From NCBI GenBank assembly GCA_008828725.1, contig MEHQ01002813.1, forward strand, positions 775,094-839,093: a DNA stretch of 64,000 bases, written 5' to 3'. The translations under genes were made by a program, and so were the position numbers. This document shows positions 54,223-64,000 of this stretch, piece by piece (the first letter of the stretch is position 1; each line of letters opens with the position of its first letter). Under the pieces are notes generated by a model that was given only the letters and a program-made list of their open reading frames with translations, ran no database searches and was not told the DNA's origin. The stretch is from Saccharina japonica (taxonomy: Eukaryota > Sar > Phaeophyceae > Laminariales > Laminariaceae).

Positions 54223-56080
54223 GGTCAATGGTAACACAAATGGGCAACCCTGTCCCCCGCGTTTGCTGCCCGTCCTCTGCGTTCGGCGCTATATACCGGT
54301 TGTACCTGTATTTTATGTTTGCGGACGCTTAGCGAACAAGTCACCCGGTACTTCAATGACGTCCTCGATCAAAAATGGATGAAATTCTCGGTAAGACGCA
54401 GTAGGCGCGTCTAAAGGTAGCGGTGCGCCTACATTTGTCTGAGAGGGCTCCCTGCCCTAGACTTCGCGCCAGATATTAAGCTTACGCCTAACCTGGTCTG
54501 AGTGCTAAATATCGAATACTGATTGAGACACAAAAGGGGTTTCCAACGACGTAATGTAAGTCCTCAATCAGGAGCGCAGCGTCGATCCTACATATTGTGG
54601 CCACACCCTGCTACCATTGTCGTCTGAGAAGCTGTGGAAGCTGTTTGAAAGCCACTTGTCGTACTATAGCATGCCATAGCAGGTCGTTTGAAAAGCTGTT
54701 GGCGCTGTTTTAAAGCCGCTTGTAGTATCAAGAAATTCTGTTTCGCTGTTTGAAAGCGCCCCGAGGCATCGACGTCGTACAGCAGCAATGGACGTGGTTT
54801 GTGGGTTCGATGAACATCCCCGCTCGCCCACGCACGACATTGAAACCAAAACTGTCTGCAAGGTGGTCCCTCCGTCCCTCCGTGTCCTCGTTGCATCCCT
54901 TGCGGTTCTCCAGATTATGCGCACATCATCGATATTGGTGGCAACGATCGATCGGCCGTGTTGTCCGCAGCTTCTCGCTACACCATCGGAGGGCCTGGTT
55001 ACGTGGACCCGGTCGCGTTCGAAAATGTCTTCGAAATCGCCGACGGAATCCCAGTGCTTGCCTTCGAACCTATGATCAGGGTGAGTGGCGCAGTGCTTAC
55101 TGCTAGTAGCGTTTACCGTTCGACTTGAGGGCCAAGGCCACTGCTGCAGGTGTTTCGGCCGACGAACGAATATTTCGGCGTATCGTCCGTGACGGCCACG
55201 GTGTGTCAGAACGGTATGTTCGGGCACGAAGGAGCAGAGTTCCGTACGTGTCGTGTGTAGTATATAGTATACAGCAGCGGTGCACGGCATAGAACGTGGG
55301 TTGATTCGAAAGCCGAATTTTAGGTTCCACACGGCTTCCTGGTGGTCAGGGCAAGGGTCCTTAGGCCCGATCGCGTGTTAAAAGGGGTGCCTACGTAAGC
55401 GCCCGAGGAAGCGGAGGCCCTGCCGTTCCTAAGCGGAATGTTGATTACATAACCGTTAGAGGCCTGTGCTTCACACACTGATCAATGGCATACATACCAT
55501 CGCCTAGTGCATCAAGCTCGTCATGTGTGCACAAAGCTTCTATGAGACAGTCGGACGAAACCCGCGAAGAAAGTCTTTACCTCTTCTCCGGTGTTTCTGA
55601 CTTGGGCAATAGGGGCGTGCATTGGCCCAATATCTTCTATAATGGCTGCACATTACGGCATAAATCGTCCCTATTGTACTGTTGTGTGTAGGTGTTCTGA
55701 AGCACCTCACACGAGGAGTTCTTTGTAGTCTATGGTCCTCCCAACAACCAACTTGGAGGTGGGTGTCTACAGCAGTGTGTGTGTGTTCTCGCATTAAACC
55801 TTCCTTTCTACCCGTCGACATCCATCATACCTAGTATCCGTGCCGGTTCTTCATCCTAGAGAGGTACCAGCTATGTGAGAGGTACCAGTTATGTGGTCGC
55901 AAAAGTACGACAGAGAGATAATACGCTGCAGTGCAGTAAGCAGAGCAGACAATGCAATGTCATATACGACAGGCAAGACCTACCCTGCTAGCAATCCAGG
56001 TGCATGTAAGAGAAAAATAGTAAACGAATAAGAGAAAAAGCGAAAAGGATAAAACAAGAAAAAATAAATATACGTAATAA
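54223..56080. other. No recognisable gene
   Basis: Two short phrases, GTTTGAAAAGCTGTTG(G)CGCTGTTT and CTGTGGAAGCTGTTTGAAAGCC, repeat at 54605-54755. A 222-codon minus frame at 54664-55332 is open but I recognise nothing in it. A diverged GTGTGTGTTCTCGCATTAAAC repeat end occurs at about 55778. Confidence 0.35.
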
Positions 56081-56081
56081 A

Positions 56082-56101
56082 GCTTAGGGCTAGGGTTAGA
56101 G
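56082..56101 (+). repeat. Degenerate telomere-like tract
   Basis: GCTTAGGGCTAGGGTTAGAG contains two to three imperfect TTAGGG units. Confidence 0.5.
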
Positions 56102-56885
56102 TGACGAAACATATCCCATCATGCTATACGCTATGTATGGTAGCCCTCGCAGGAACGCGCGCTGGTGGATGTTATCTTTGTAACTGTCCTCAACTGTAGT
56201 GGGAAGCAGTAAATGCGGAAGCAGGCAGTAGCGGTAGTCACAAAAAGATTCACGGGATTTTCAAAGCCGGGCCCATTTTTCGGAGAAGGCACGGAAATCA
56301 TGCCTCGCGAGGCAGGAAACGGGTTTGGTTGCCGCGCAAAAATTGGCAACATCTTCGCCCACGCCTTGAGTGTATGTACTTCGTTCTGGCAGGATAAGAG
56401 GGGAAACAATATTATATATTGCGGACGCTCCGAGGGTTAACAATGAACTGATTCATACTAATTCAAGACATCAATTAGTTGTCGTCTACGAGGGACACGA
56501 TACACACACAGATTGCAACGATTGGTTTTGACGAAATCCTCGATCTCACACAGCTGTTTGTGTATCGTTGCAACTATTAATAGAAATATGGTAATAATGG
56601 GATCAGTTTGTTTGGTCGGTTGTAATTTATTGATTTCTCAAGAGAGGATAGCGATACGATGTAGGATAAAAAATCAAATAATGCGTTGCAAAATCAAAAC
56701 ATTTTTTACTTTTTACCTACGAGTACGAGGGACGCTATAACATTATATACTTCACCACCTGAGCTAACGGGGCTCGAGTAGCTCTGCCTGCGCAGGCGAA
56801 CTTCCTTAGATGTGCCCGAACTGAAAATAGAGCCTTGACAAGCACATCGACGAGGTGGCACACCAATCAGGCATGCGTCTCGGGA

Positions 56886-56906
56886 GGGTTAGGGTTAGGG
56901 TTAGAG
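56886..56906 (+). repeat. Interstitial telomeric repeat (TTAGGG)3
   Basis: Three uninterrupted TTAGGG-type units in GGTTAGGGTTAGGGTTAGAG, flanked by unrelated DNA. Confidence 0.8.
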
Positions 56907-57096
56907 TTCCGGTCGGGTTGGTGGCCGCCGCTAGCCGAAGCGAAAATAAGCTCACCGTCGGGAATGAATGCCTTATAGCTTCGTAACAAATCCATACCTC
57001 ATTAGAAACAGCATCATTTTATGAGGGCACGTCTAAAAAGTTCGCCTGCGCGGGAACATTTACGGCTACTGGCGCTAGTGTGGATTAATGAAGTTA

Positions 57097-57470
57097 TCAA
57101 AAGGGGAAGAAAAAATATATAGTGTGGAAGGGGGTGGACGAAATTGAATAATTTACTACGTAAGCTTCGTAGTGTGGATAAGCCAGTAGCCTTTGCCAGA
57201 GCTCTTGTCCCTCAAATCGTACCAGATAAAGTACCAAATATTTTTTCGGGTGTTTGGTGGTCTGCACATTTTCAGATTGTCCAAAACGCGCGGCGAAGCC
57301 GCGCACGGGTCGAGCCTTAGCCTAGACTAGGGTTGGGGTTAGGGTTAGGGTTAGGGGTGGGTTGGGTCGACGGCGTTTCGTGATTTGATTAGAAAAAACA
57401 CCCAAAAACACGTTAAAACATCAAGAAATCGTACTATATTAGGTACTTTATCTGGCACGATTTGTGGGAT
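57097..57470. repeat. Inverted repeat around a telomeric tract
   Basis: The phrase TACTTTATCTGGCACGATTTG at about 57440 occurs in inverse, slightly changed form near 57209-57230. The tract 57327-57358 lies between them. A perfect hairpin GCGCGGC-GAA-GCCGCGC sits at about 57289-57305. Confidence 0.5.
57327..57358 (+). repeat. Interstitial telomeric repeat (TTAGGG)n
   Basis: CTAGGGTTGGGGTTAGGG followed by two further TTAGGG units and TTAGGGG. Same orientation as the tract at 56886. Confidence 0.8.
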
Positions 57471-58920
57471 AAGAGTGGTACAAGCGCCTCGGATAAGTGG
57501 GTGAAATTAGACAATTCACTACCTGAACTAGCGTGGACTAATTTATTTAACGAAAGGGGAAGATCAATTTACAGGGCATCCCCTGCAGTTTTGGGTTTCC
57601 GTTCGTTTGGGGTAATTTGTTTGGATAGGTGCCGCGATATATGGATCACGCGGCTTAACAAAACTATTTTGGCCCTCAAGACATGCCTATCGAATCAGGA
57701 ACTACGGAATAAGGCACGCCCAATTATGTTTTTTTCATTTTTGCCTTCCGAACATGTACAGGACGGCATCATCCACTTTATAGAACGAAGAAGCTGACAC
57801 AGAGCTCGTCGAATACCAGCTAATCGGTTGTTTTGTTTCATGTTGTTAATCCGATATAAACCTATCGGCAATGTGATTGCTCATCGGCGGAAGCGTGTAA
57901 AGTGTGTTTTAGACCCGTTATTGGGCAACATGTACGTAGACCTCCTCACGCGAGGAACCTCAGGAACGTGCACGTGCACCTCTACCGTATCATGCTCCCA
58001 ACCCGAACTCTCGCCATTGCAAAGCTCAACTATGGCAAAATAAAAATGGAATTTTCGTCGGCCGGGCTACAATAGCATGGCGAACCCTTGTATGTTCTCG
58101 TGCAACACGGATTGAGGACGTACCGAGGATTGTTTAGCTGCCGGTTGCCATGGTACGCTTAAGACGCCCGGGCCTGGGGAGACGGTTTCCGGCTCATACG
58201 GAAATTTTCGAATGACGACTTCGTTTCCTCTGCTCTTGTTTATCTGAATATGATCATCACGACGAACGGTCCCTTCTGCCAATGCCCTGCAGGAAATTGT
58301 CGGTGCTTGACAAGAGGCGATCACCAGGCTGATCGAGCGCGGTGTGACGGCGACGATCGTGCTCTCCAACCTCGTTTCCTTTAAGGGCTTTCCCGTGAGT
58401 GTAATCTATATGTGTAACGCTTGTGTTACTGCTGCAGATCTCGCCAAGTAGAAACCAGGGTTTGACATGGCCGCCGGCTTGGAATAGACAACTTCAGGCG
58501 GACTCGAATCATTAAATACCTGTTCTGCCTGGCGAGGTCCCTCAAGATATGTTTCAATCCCAATATGTGTTGGGACTCTAATGTGTGTCGAAATCTCCTA
58601 TATGTTCTACACCTTTGCATTGGTCACGCTACAGTTAGTGTGTCCACAGTTTCCCAAACAAATATTCACCCATGTTTAGGAATGTACTTTCCCTCCCCCC
58701 AGGCTCCTCATGGGTTTCAAACCTTATCGAATTTTGCAACCCCCCTGTGCGATTATATTCGCGTTCAACACGACCACATGTATACCCGTATCCCCGCAGT
58801 GTATTTCGAGCTCCCGAGGAACACTTGCCACTACATACATGTACGGCCACGGTTAACTACGAGTTTTGTTTGTTTTACTCGTACCTGTAACCTGGGGTAC
58901 TCTGCTGTATACACTTCCAG
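57471..58920. other. No recognisable gene
   Basis: A 111-codon plus frame at 57462-57797 is open; I see no motif. Nothing else is supported. Confidence 0.35.
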
Positions 58921-58924
58921 CCCT

Positions 58925-59085
58925 CTCATAAGAAAGTGCCCCACAAAAAACTCAGCCTAAACATTACGGGGGAAATAAGAAAGTCGACAGCTATTCTACT
59001 GAAGTTAGTGTGGGACACACCCCTTTTTCAAATAAGAAAGTCAGCCTAAGCCCGATTTCTGGTTTCTTATGAGCGGGCCGGTACA
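58925..59085 (+). repeat. AATAAGAAAGTC repeat family copy
   Basis: It contains CATAAGAAAGTG, GGAAATAAGAAAGTCGACAGC, CTACTGAAGTTAGTGTGGGAC, CAAATAAGAAAGTCAGCCTAAG and the end GGTTTCTTATGAGCGGGCCG. The internal order is the same as in 63690-63833. Confidence 0.7.
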
Positions 59086-59698
59086 GTACTGTATGTAGGG
59101 TCTGGAGCAGTCTCGATCGATCGAGGATGCACGCGCGCACATCTCTCACACTCAACAGCACCACTCTCAGTCTCTTCTTCGAGACCGCCTTTAATCAACA
59201 ACAACTAACTGCCCTTGGGGCTTCTCCTTTTTATATGCTCTTCGGAGTTTTCAGCTCGATTGCAACATTTGGAACAACAGCAGACCTCACCGTCTGCTGA
59301 GTGCTTGCCTCTTTGGTGCGAGCTCTAGCATAGCTCAGGGCAACCGCCCAGCCACCCGGGATACCAACCCCCCTATGAGAGGTAATTACCGGCCTGCCAC
59401 GCCCATACCATTACAGAGGCCCAAAAACAAATGCTAAGAAAAAGCGATCGTATTTAATATATTACCAGTATATATCTGTAGTCGCCTACTCGTACAAATT
59501 GTTGTTGTTGTTGTTGTTGTTGTTGTCTTCACATTAAAAACCGTGCCGGTCTCTCTATCCAGTACCTCCATCTATCCGTACTAATCCAACACTTGACAAG
59601 GTCGATTCCCGTGGTCACAGGCTAATTTAGCCAAAAATATATGTATATATATATATACTTAAATAAAAGTGGAACCCGAAGGGTCCGCAAATCGATCA
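59086..59698. other. No gene; TTG microsatellite at 59499-59525
   Basis: The GTTGTTG tract continues into TCTTCACATTAAA and ends with CCCGTGGTCACAGG near 59610, matching 34785-34875. This appears to be another copy of a short repeat. Confidence 0.5.
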
Positions 59699-60430
59699 AA
59701 GATCAGGGATTTTCAACGGTATACGAGTATTATATTCCATGATATAATGTGAACCGTTCAGTGTTCAGTGGCGCCCGGAAAAAAGAGAATACGACACACC
59801 ACATGCCACACCCCCAGAAGTCGGAATAATAGAAAACCGTTGCAACCGTTGTGATCACAATTAATTTTTGTTTTTTTTTCGTACCAGAAATAGAGTAAAT
59901 TAATTATTTTCGGAATTCGGGCACAAAAGATACTTGTTGCCCATTGAAAAACACTGCAGAGCTTTTTGGAGCCTGTGTCCTGTGACCGGGGACTACCCCT
60001 TGTAACAACAGATCGCTAGGTCCAATAAAAATAAAATAGTATTCTCCGGTCCAATTTGATTGGACCGGAGACTCAGCAAGCATTATCCCAATAGCGAAGC
60101 CCGATTTTCAAGATAATAGGTGTGACAAAAGTTGCCCCAGTTTTCAAGTTACTCAGCGTGACAGAAAGTGACCCCCGAAATCCAGTTGATAAGCGTGACA
60201 GAAAAGTGACCCCCTGAAACCACACCACGGGTACCCCCTTGTTACCTCGACCCTCAAAGCCCGTTCTTGGCGTGCAGCAGCGGCGTCGCGACAGTTTTTG
60301 CACGCCTTGACAGCCAAGCACACACTATGCGCCTCGGCCGAGTTTCAGCAACAGAGGTGGGGTGTGTGCGATATGCCGAGGACAGCAGCATGCACCGAGC
60401 AGATCAGCACGCAAACACGCCGAGCACTGA

Positions 60431-60776
60431 GTGACCTTTGGCGTGCGTTATGTGCAGGTTGCACCTGCAAAAGTTTTTGTGCAGGCTGTGTGTGGCAATT
60501 TCATCCTTGCCTGTCGATCCAGACCAAGCCAACCCCAGACACACCCCTAACCCTAACCCTAACCCGAACCCGAACCCGAACCCAATCCGAACCCCAACCC
60601 CTTGGGGAGCACGAGGTCGGCAGGGGCAGCCACGCGGCCCCGCCGCGTGTTTTGATGGCGTTTTTCCAAAAACAAACATGCCGCCCAAAAGCCCACCCTA
60701 ACACATTAAAACCAGCATCCTGCACAAACACTTTTGCAGGTGCAACCTGCACACAGTACGCGTCGTGACCTTTGGG
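60431..60776. repeat. Inverted repeat enclosing a telomeric tract
   Basis: TGTGCAGGTTGCACCTGCAA and AAGTTTTTGTGCAGGCTG at 60451-60487 are mirrored at 60713-60753, and the flank GTGACCTTTGG is mirrored near 60765. Each arm contains the palindrome GCAGGTTGCACCTGC. The (CCCTAA)n tract lies between the arms. Confidence 0.75.
60544..60600 (-). repeat. Interstitial telomeric repeat, inverted orientation
   Basis: Three CCCTAA units followed by CCCGAA variants and CCCAATCCGAACCCC. The orientation is opposite to the tracts at 56886 and 57327. Confidence 0.85.
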
Positions 60777-60895
60777 AGTTCCACATCTATGATGAAATGT
60801 TGTTTGAACAGGGGGAAGGGGGGTTGTGATGATCTGCGAACTGCGAACAGGACGCTAAGACGAATGCCACGCCTCGCCACGTGTATGAGTACATG

Positions 60896-61271
60896 TCACG
60901 CCTCACTAGACCGTCTTGTCAGCTCGCAGCAGCAGCTGTGACTCTGAATCGGTACAACAGCAGCAGCAGCAGAGCAGCACAACAGCAGTACGTCAAGGCT
61001 CGGGTGCTTTGTTGTGTCAAAATACAAAATAATACCCAGACAAGACAGGTCGACTCGAGCGCACTCGGCACGCTAGAGGCAGCCAGCGTGGCTTCGGACG
61101 CTTGGGTTCTACGCCCAGTACAGCGCACTTGGCACGTCTCTTCGCGGCGCCAAACGACAACACCAGCAGTGGGTTTCCCCGTTTGGTCAAGTATCTGCTC
61201 GTACAACAAGTCGACCTGTCTTGGTATTTTGTATTTTGACACAACGAAGCAACCGAGCGTCGACTGACTGC

Positions 61272-61312
<41 letters not shown>

Positions 61313-61725
61313 TGCGGCTGCTGCTGCTGTTGCTGCTGCTGCTGTGAAGTCTACGAGTACGGAAAGGAGCGCGCCGAGTGCGCTTCTCTTCGTCTCTAGG
61401 CCCGAGGCCGCACCAGCCGGCTGTAGTTTGGCGACGGCGAGACTCACCGATCGCCGGCTGCGCTTCGGGTGCGAAGCAACGTCGCTGTGTCACCATCCAA
61501 CTCATCGATCGTGCTGCTGCTGCTGCTGCTGCTAAATCCTTGCTGCGTGGATAACATCTTGAATTTAGAGACCATGCCATTTTTCGATTACAAAATCTGA
61601 TGACCCAAGTCGTTAGATTCTCAGGCCGTTTCCTATGCGGTTCGATTTTTAGTTTGTATTTTTCGATCTCAAAAACTAAAGCACCGTCGCACCGTCCTAT
61701 AGTTAAATGCAGTCCGATTGTGCAG
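60896..61725. mobile_element. Second CTG/CAG fold-back element
   Basis: It shares with 26977-28441 the blocks ACACAACGAAGCAACCGAGCG, TCTACGAGTACGGA, GCCGGCTGTAGTTTGGCGAC, TGTCACCATCCAACTCATCG and the end motif GGCCGTTTCCTATGCGG. The left part (60996-61200) is inverted relative to the start of the right part (61206-61262), so it is also a fold-back, but with a different break point from the first copy. Confidence 0.72.
61271..61345 (+). repeat. CTG microsatellite with TTG and CGG interruptions
   Basis: About 24 trinucleotide units, mainly CTG, inside the fold-back. The second CTG tract of the same element lies at about 61513-61533. Confidence 0.9.
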
Positions 61726-61726
61726 T

Positions 61727-61972
61727 ATACTCCGAGTATCGAGTACATTTCGTACTCCGAGTACTTATTAAGAGTATTTGAGTTCTAGCGGCCTGAATAC
61801 TCGGAGTACTTGGAGTATGTGAGCCGTACTGAAGCCCCAAATGCTCGGAGTACAAGGAGTACCCGCACAGTATTGGACCCCGAAATACTCCAAGTACAAG
61901 AGTATCGAGAGTATACCTGAAGTATTTCATCTCCAATACTCCTTACTTTACTCCAAGGTACTCGGAGCATCT
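61727..61972. repeat. Cluster of ACTCGGAGTA palindromic motifs
   Basis: The partly palindromic word ACTC(C/G)GAGTA, or halves such as CGGAGTA and AGTACTCGG, recurs about ten times in 245 bp at irregular spacing (near 61728, 61755, 61798, 61806, 61853, 61896, 61937, 61960). No other part of the window is as dense in it. Confidence 0.7.
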
Positions 61973-62333
61973 GTGCAACATTGAAGGCAACGAGGAACTA
62001 CCCCTGAGCCCGCGGGAAAAACGCCGGACAAAGACTTGCATTTGTTTTTCTGGACTGGAGACTGGAGACAAGCAACGCGGATGATACTCATTCGATTGTG
62101 ATACTCCTGTAACACATTTGAAAAAACTTGCTCGATAATAATGGCCCTTTCTCAACACCTTATTTGTTAGTAAGACCGGAGACTAGCAACGCGAATGTTA
62201 CTCATTCGATTGCGATACTAACACAATAATAATAATATAGTAGTAGTATGAAATTAATTATTTATTTTCTGAATTCGGGGAGACGATATGATGAAATAAG
62301 AAAAAGGAAAAAACAAATGATCCTGATTTTCAG

Positions 62334-62512
62334 TTTTTTTCACGTGGTTTTAGTAACTCCCCCTAACGAACAAAACATTATGCGACGGTCCAGGGGCGCC
62401 AGTAACATTATGCGACGGTCCATGGGCGCCCGTGTAACGTTTTACTGGCGCCCCTGGACCGTCGCATAATTTTTTGTTCGTTAGGGGGGGTCACTAAAAC
62501 CAAGTGAAAAAA
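62334..62512. other. Near-perfect long hairpin, ~71-bp arms, 37-base loop
   Basis: Arms at 62334-62404 and 62442-62512 pair almost perfectly (TTTCACGTGGTTTTAGTAAC, CCCCCTAACGAACAAAA, ATTATGCGACGGTCCAGGGG, GCGCCAGTAA and their complements). The loop carries a second direct copy of CATTATGCGACGGTCCATGG, so one arm has been partly duplicated. It could be a fold-back MITE or a source of small RNA. No coding role is seen. Confidence 0.8.
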
Positions 62513-63604
62513 GAAAATGAGGTTCATTTTTATTTGCATATTTCATCATGTGATCACAACGGTTACAACGGCTTTCTATTAATTCGACCTCTGGGCATGT
62601 GGTGTGTCGTTTTCTCATTTTTCCGGGCGCTCCTGGCTGTATCGGTATTTTTCTACTTTCGTCTGTCACCGCCCCCCCTCTCTTCCGCATTACGAATACC
62701 ACACGCATCGCACGCACTACGAGTACACCAAGGCGCCTACTACTGCTGTACCCTCAGGTAAGGAAAAAGGTCATCTGTCAAGACGCGCGCACCCATATTG
62801 TTGCGACCCCGGCGCGCCCTGTGTCTCATTAGACAGCAGCACCGAGTTTAGGGCTATATAGCAGCCTCTGTATTAACGCCGAGTATGTGAGACCCGTGTC
62901 TTACTAGCCTATACCTCCGAAGAACTGCAGGATTGCTCCTCATGTCTGTATTATAAGTGTTATTTACCCCAAAATGCAAGCTTCCACCGCTTGTTTCAGT
63001 TAACTATCACCCCCACCCTCTCCTTTTGGGTCAACGCTTTAGCGTTCAACAGCGCCTCGACTGACTGCGGCTGTCGCTCTACTTATTGTGCGGCGTGCCC
63101 GCGGAAAAAGAGGCGCAGAGCGCCAGTAGGTCGATAATGAAGTTGGTGCGTTTTGGAAAAGACGCTGTGGCGTTATACCATGATTCGAATTTAGTCAGTG
63201 TACAGACTTCTTGATGTGGATTACAACCACCGCAGATTAAGCGCTCCTTCTGTATAGATGGCTGATGCTTGTGCGAGAATATCACCGGCCTTGCCTCCGC
63301 CAGCTAATTATTCTAAAGCTTGGTCTCCTTATCCGCGCCACGCGATGAGGTACAGTACCTTCCCTCTCGCAAGAAACCTGAAAATGGGCTCAGGCTGACT
63401 TCCGTATCTTTCCCCTAGAAGTGCACAGCAGTAAATACTGCACTGGCTTGATCCCAGTTCAGCCACACTAACACGCTGCCTCCGAAGTTGGGAGTTTTGT
63501 TTTCCTAATTATTCGTATTTTCAAGCTGACTTTCGTGTCACGTTCTTATGGACGGGCCGGTACTGCTGCTCTACCTGCGACCAACGGTTCGTCTGCAGTG
63601 TGTG

Positions 63605-63930
63605 TGTGTTGTCTTCGCATTATACCCGTTATTTCTACCCAACCACATCAAGTACACGTGTCTGAACAGTACAGGACACCTAATAAGAAACAGGCTAACA
63701 AGAAAGCCAGGCTGAGATTTGGAGGAAAATAAGAAATTCGGGAGTCGTTATATTGAAATTAGTGTAGAAAGCACCCTCTCTCAAATAAGAAATCCAGCCT
63801 GGACCAGATTTTATGTTTCTTATTAGGTGTCCTTTACTGTACTTGATGTGGTTGGGTAGAAAGAACAAGATAACCTCAGACAACACACACATTCTCTGTC
63901 CTGATTCCTAATCCTAAAGAGATACTGTGA
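63605..63930. mobile_element. Nested palindromic element with perfect 19-bp inner TIR
   Basis: AGGACACCTAATAAGAAAC at 63673-63691 is mirrored exactly at 63815-63833. Outside it, TTCTACCCAACCACATCAAG and TGTGTGTTGTCTTCGCATTA are mirrored by CTTGATGTGGTTGGGTAGAA and a GACAACACACACA block. The inner segment is the AATAAGAAA family; the outer arms are the GTGGTTGGGTAGAAAG family also seen alone at 31693 and 32412. Confidence 0.7.
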
Positions 63931-64000
63931 TAGGACTGGGTGAGACACAGAGTATCCCCTTGCAGGTTTGTCTATTAAGCATCCTTGGTGTTACTCACTT

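Larger units (their letters stand above)
59769..62632. mobile_element. 2.86-kb insertion bounded by ~85-bp inverted repeats
   Basis: The left arm 59769-59860 (GCGCCCGGAAAAAAGAGAAT, ACGACACACCACATGCC, CCGTTGCAACCGTTGTGATCACA) is the imperfect inverse of 62549-62632. A further block GTAAATTAATTATTTTCGGAATTCGG near 59896 has a direct-orientation relative near 62251. The content is a patchwork: telomeric repeats, a CTG fold-back, a palindromic cluster and a hairpin. No transposase is recognised. Confidence 0.6.
59699..63950 (+). repeat. Large dispersed repeat, copy 2 (partner 29684-31805)
   Basis: The left part (59699-59760) and the right part (62636-63950) together follow the order of 29684-31805. 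The interior 59769-62632 has no counterpart there and is bounded by inverted repeats, so it looks like an insertion. Within the right part a further ~210-bp palindromic element lies at about 63630-63885. Confidence 0.72.

Noticed and set aside
54664..55332. 222-codon minus-strand frame
   Set aside because: Open but without any motif I recognise and with internal repeats at its 3' end; left as unsupported.

Overview
The window looks like repeat-rich nuclear DNA of a eukaryote. There is no operon structure, no rRNA, no protein-coding housekeeping gene and no convincing intact tRNA gene. It contains a Ty1/copia retrotransposon, a mariner-type transposase, tRNA-derived SINE-like elements with poly(A) tails, many short inverted-repeat transposons, a 216/217-bp satellite, CAG/CTG microsatellites and interstitial TTAGGG repeats. 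TTAGGG telomere motifs, a plant-type (DLGFF) mariner and a phage-type tyrosine recombinase relic would fit an alga or other protist, perhaps a stramenopile. That placement is inference and I hold it weakly.

Layout. 1-3.7 kb: repeat ends, a PIF/Harbinger-like MITE and short tandem repeats. 3.7-9.2 kb: a complete but decayed copia element on the minus strand, with LTRs and a 5-bp target duplication. 9.8-13.3 kb: a direct-repeat structure (A-B, one N, A-insert-B) that looks like two haplotypes or an assembly join. 13.7-17.3 kb: first copy of a segmental duplication carrying a multi-pass membrane protein gene. 17.5-18.0 kb: a tyrosine recombinase relic. 19.0-20.2 kb: a degenerate tandem array. 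20.3-22.2 kb: a nearly pristine mariner element with an intact 447-aa transposase. 22.6-29.7 kb: nested and inverted DNA elements and a CTG-rich fold-back. 29.7-31.8 kb: first copy of a second large dispersed repeat. 31.7-36.5 kb: SINE-like copies, short TIR elements and a hAT-like element. 38.0-38.9 kb: another non-autonomous element with an 8-bp target duplication. 40.5-43.7 kb: second copy of the membrane-protein duplication, here with one unbroken 563-codon frame. 48.2-50.9 kb: satellite. 56.0-60.6 kb: interstitial telomeric repeats. 59.7-64 kb: second copy of the 29.7-kb repeat, invaded by an inverted-repeat-bounded block that holds a second CTG fold-back, a palindromic motif cluster and a long hairpin.

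Function. The only reading frames I would defend as possibly functional are the mariner transposase (20549-21892, minus) and the paired membrane proteins (40777-42468 and the shortened 14615-15955, plus). Most of the rest is mobile-element sequence at various stages of decay. Long stretches have no recognisable gene. All calls come from reading the sequence, with no database search.
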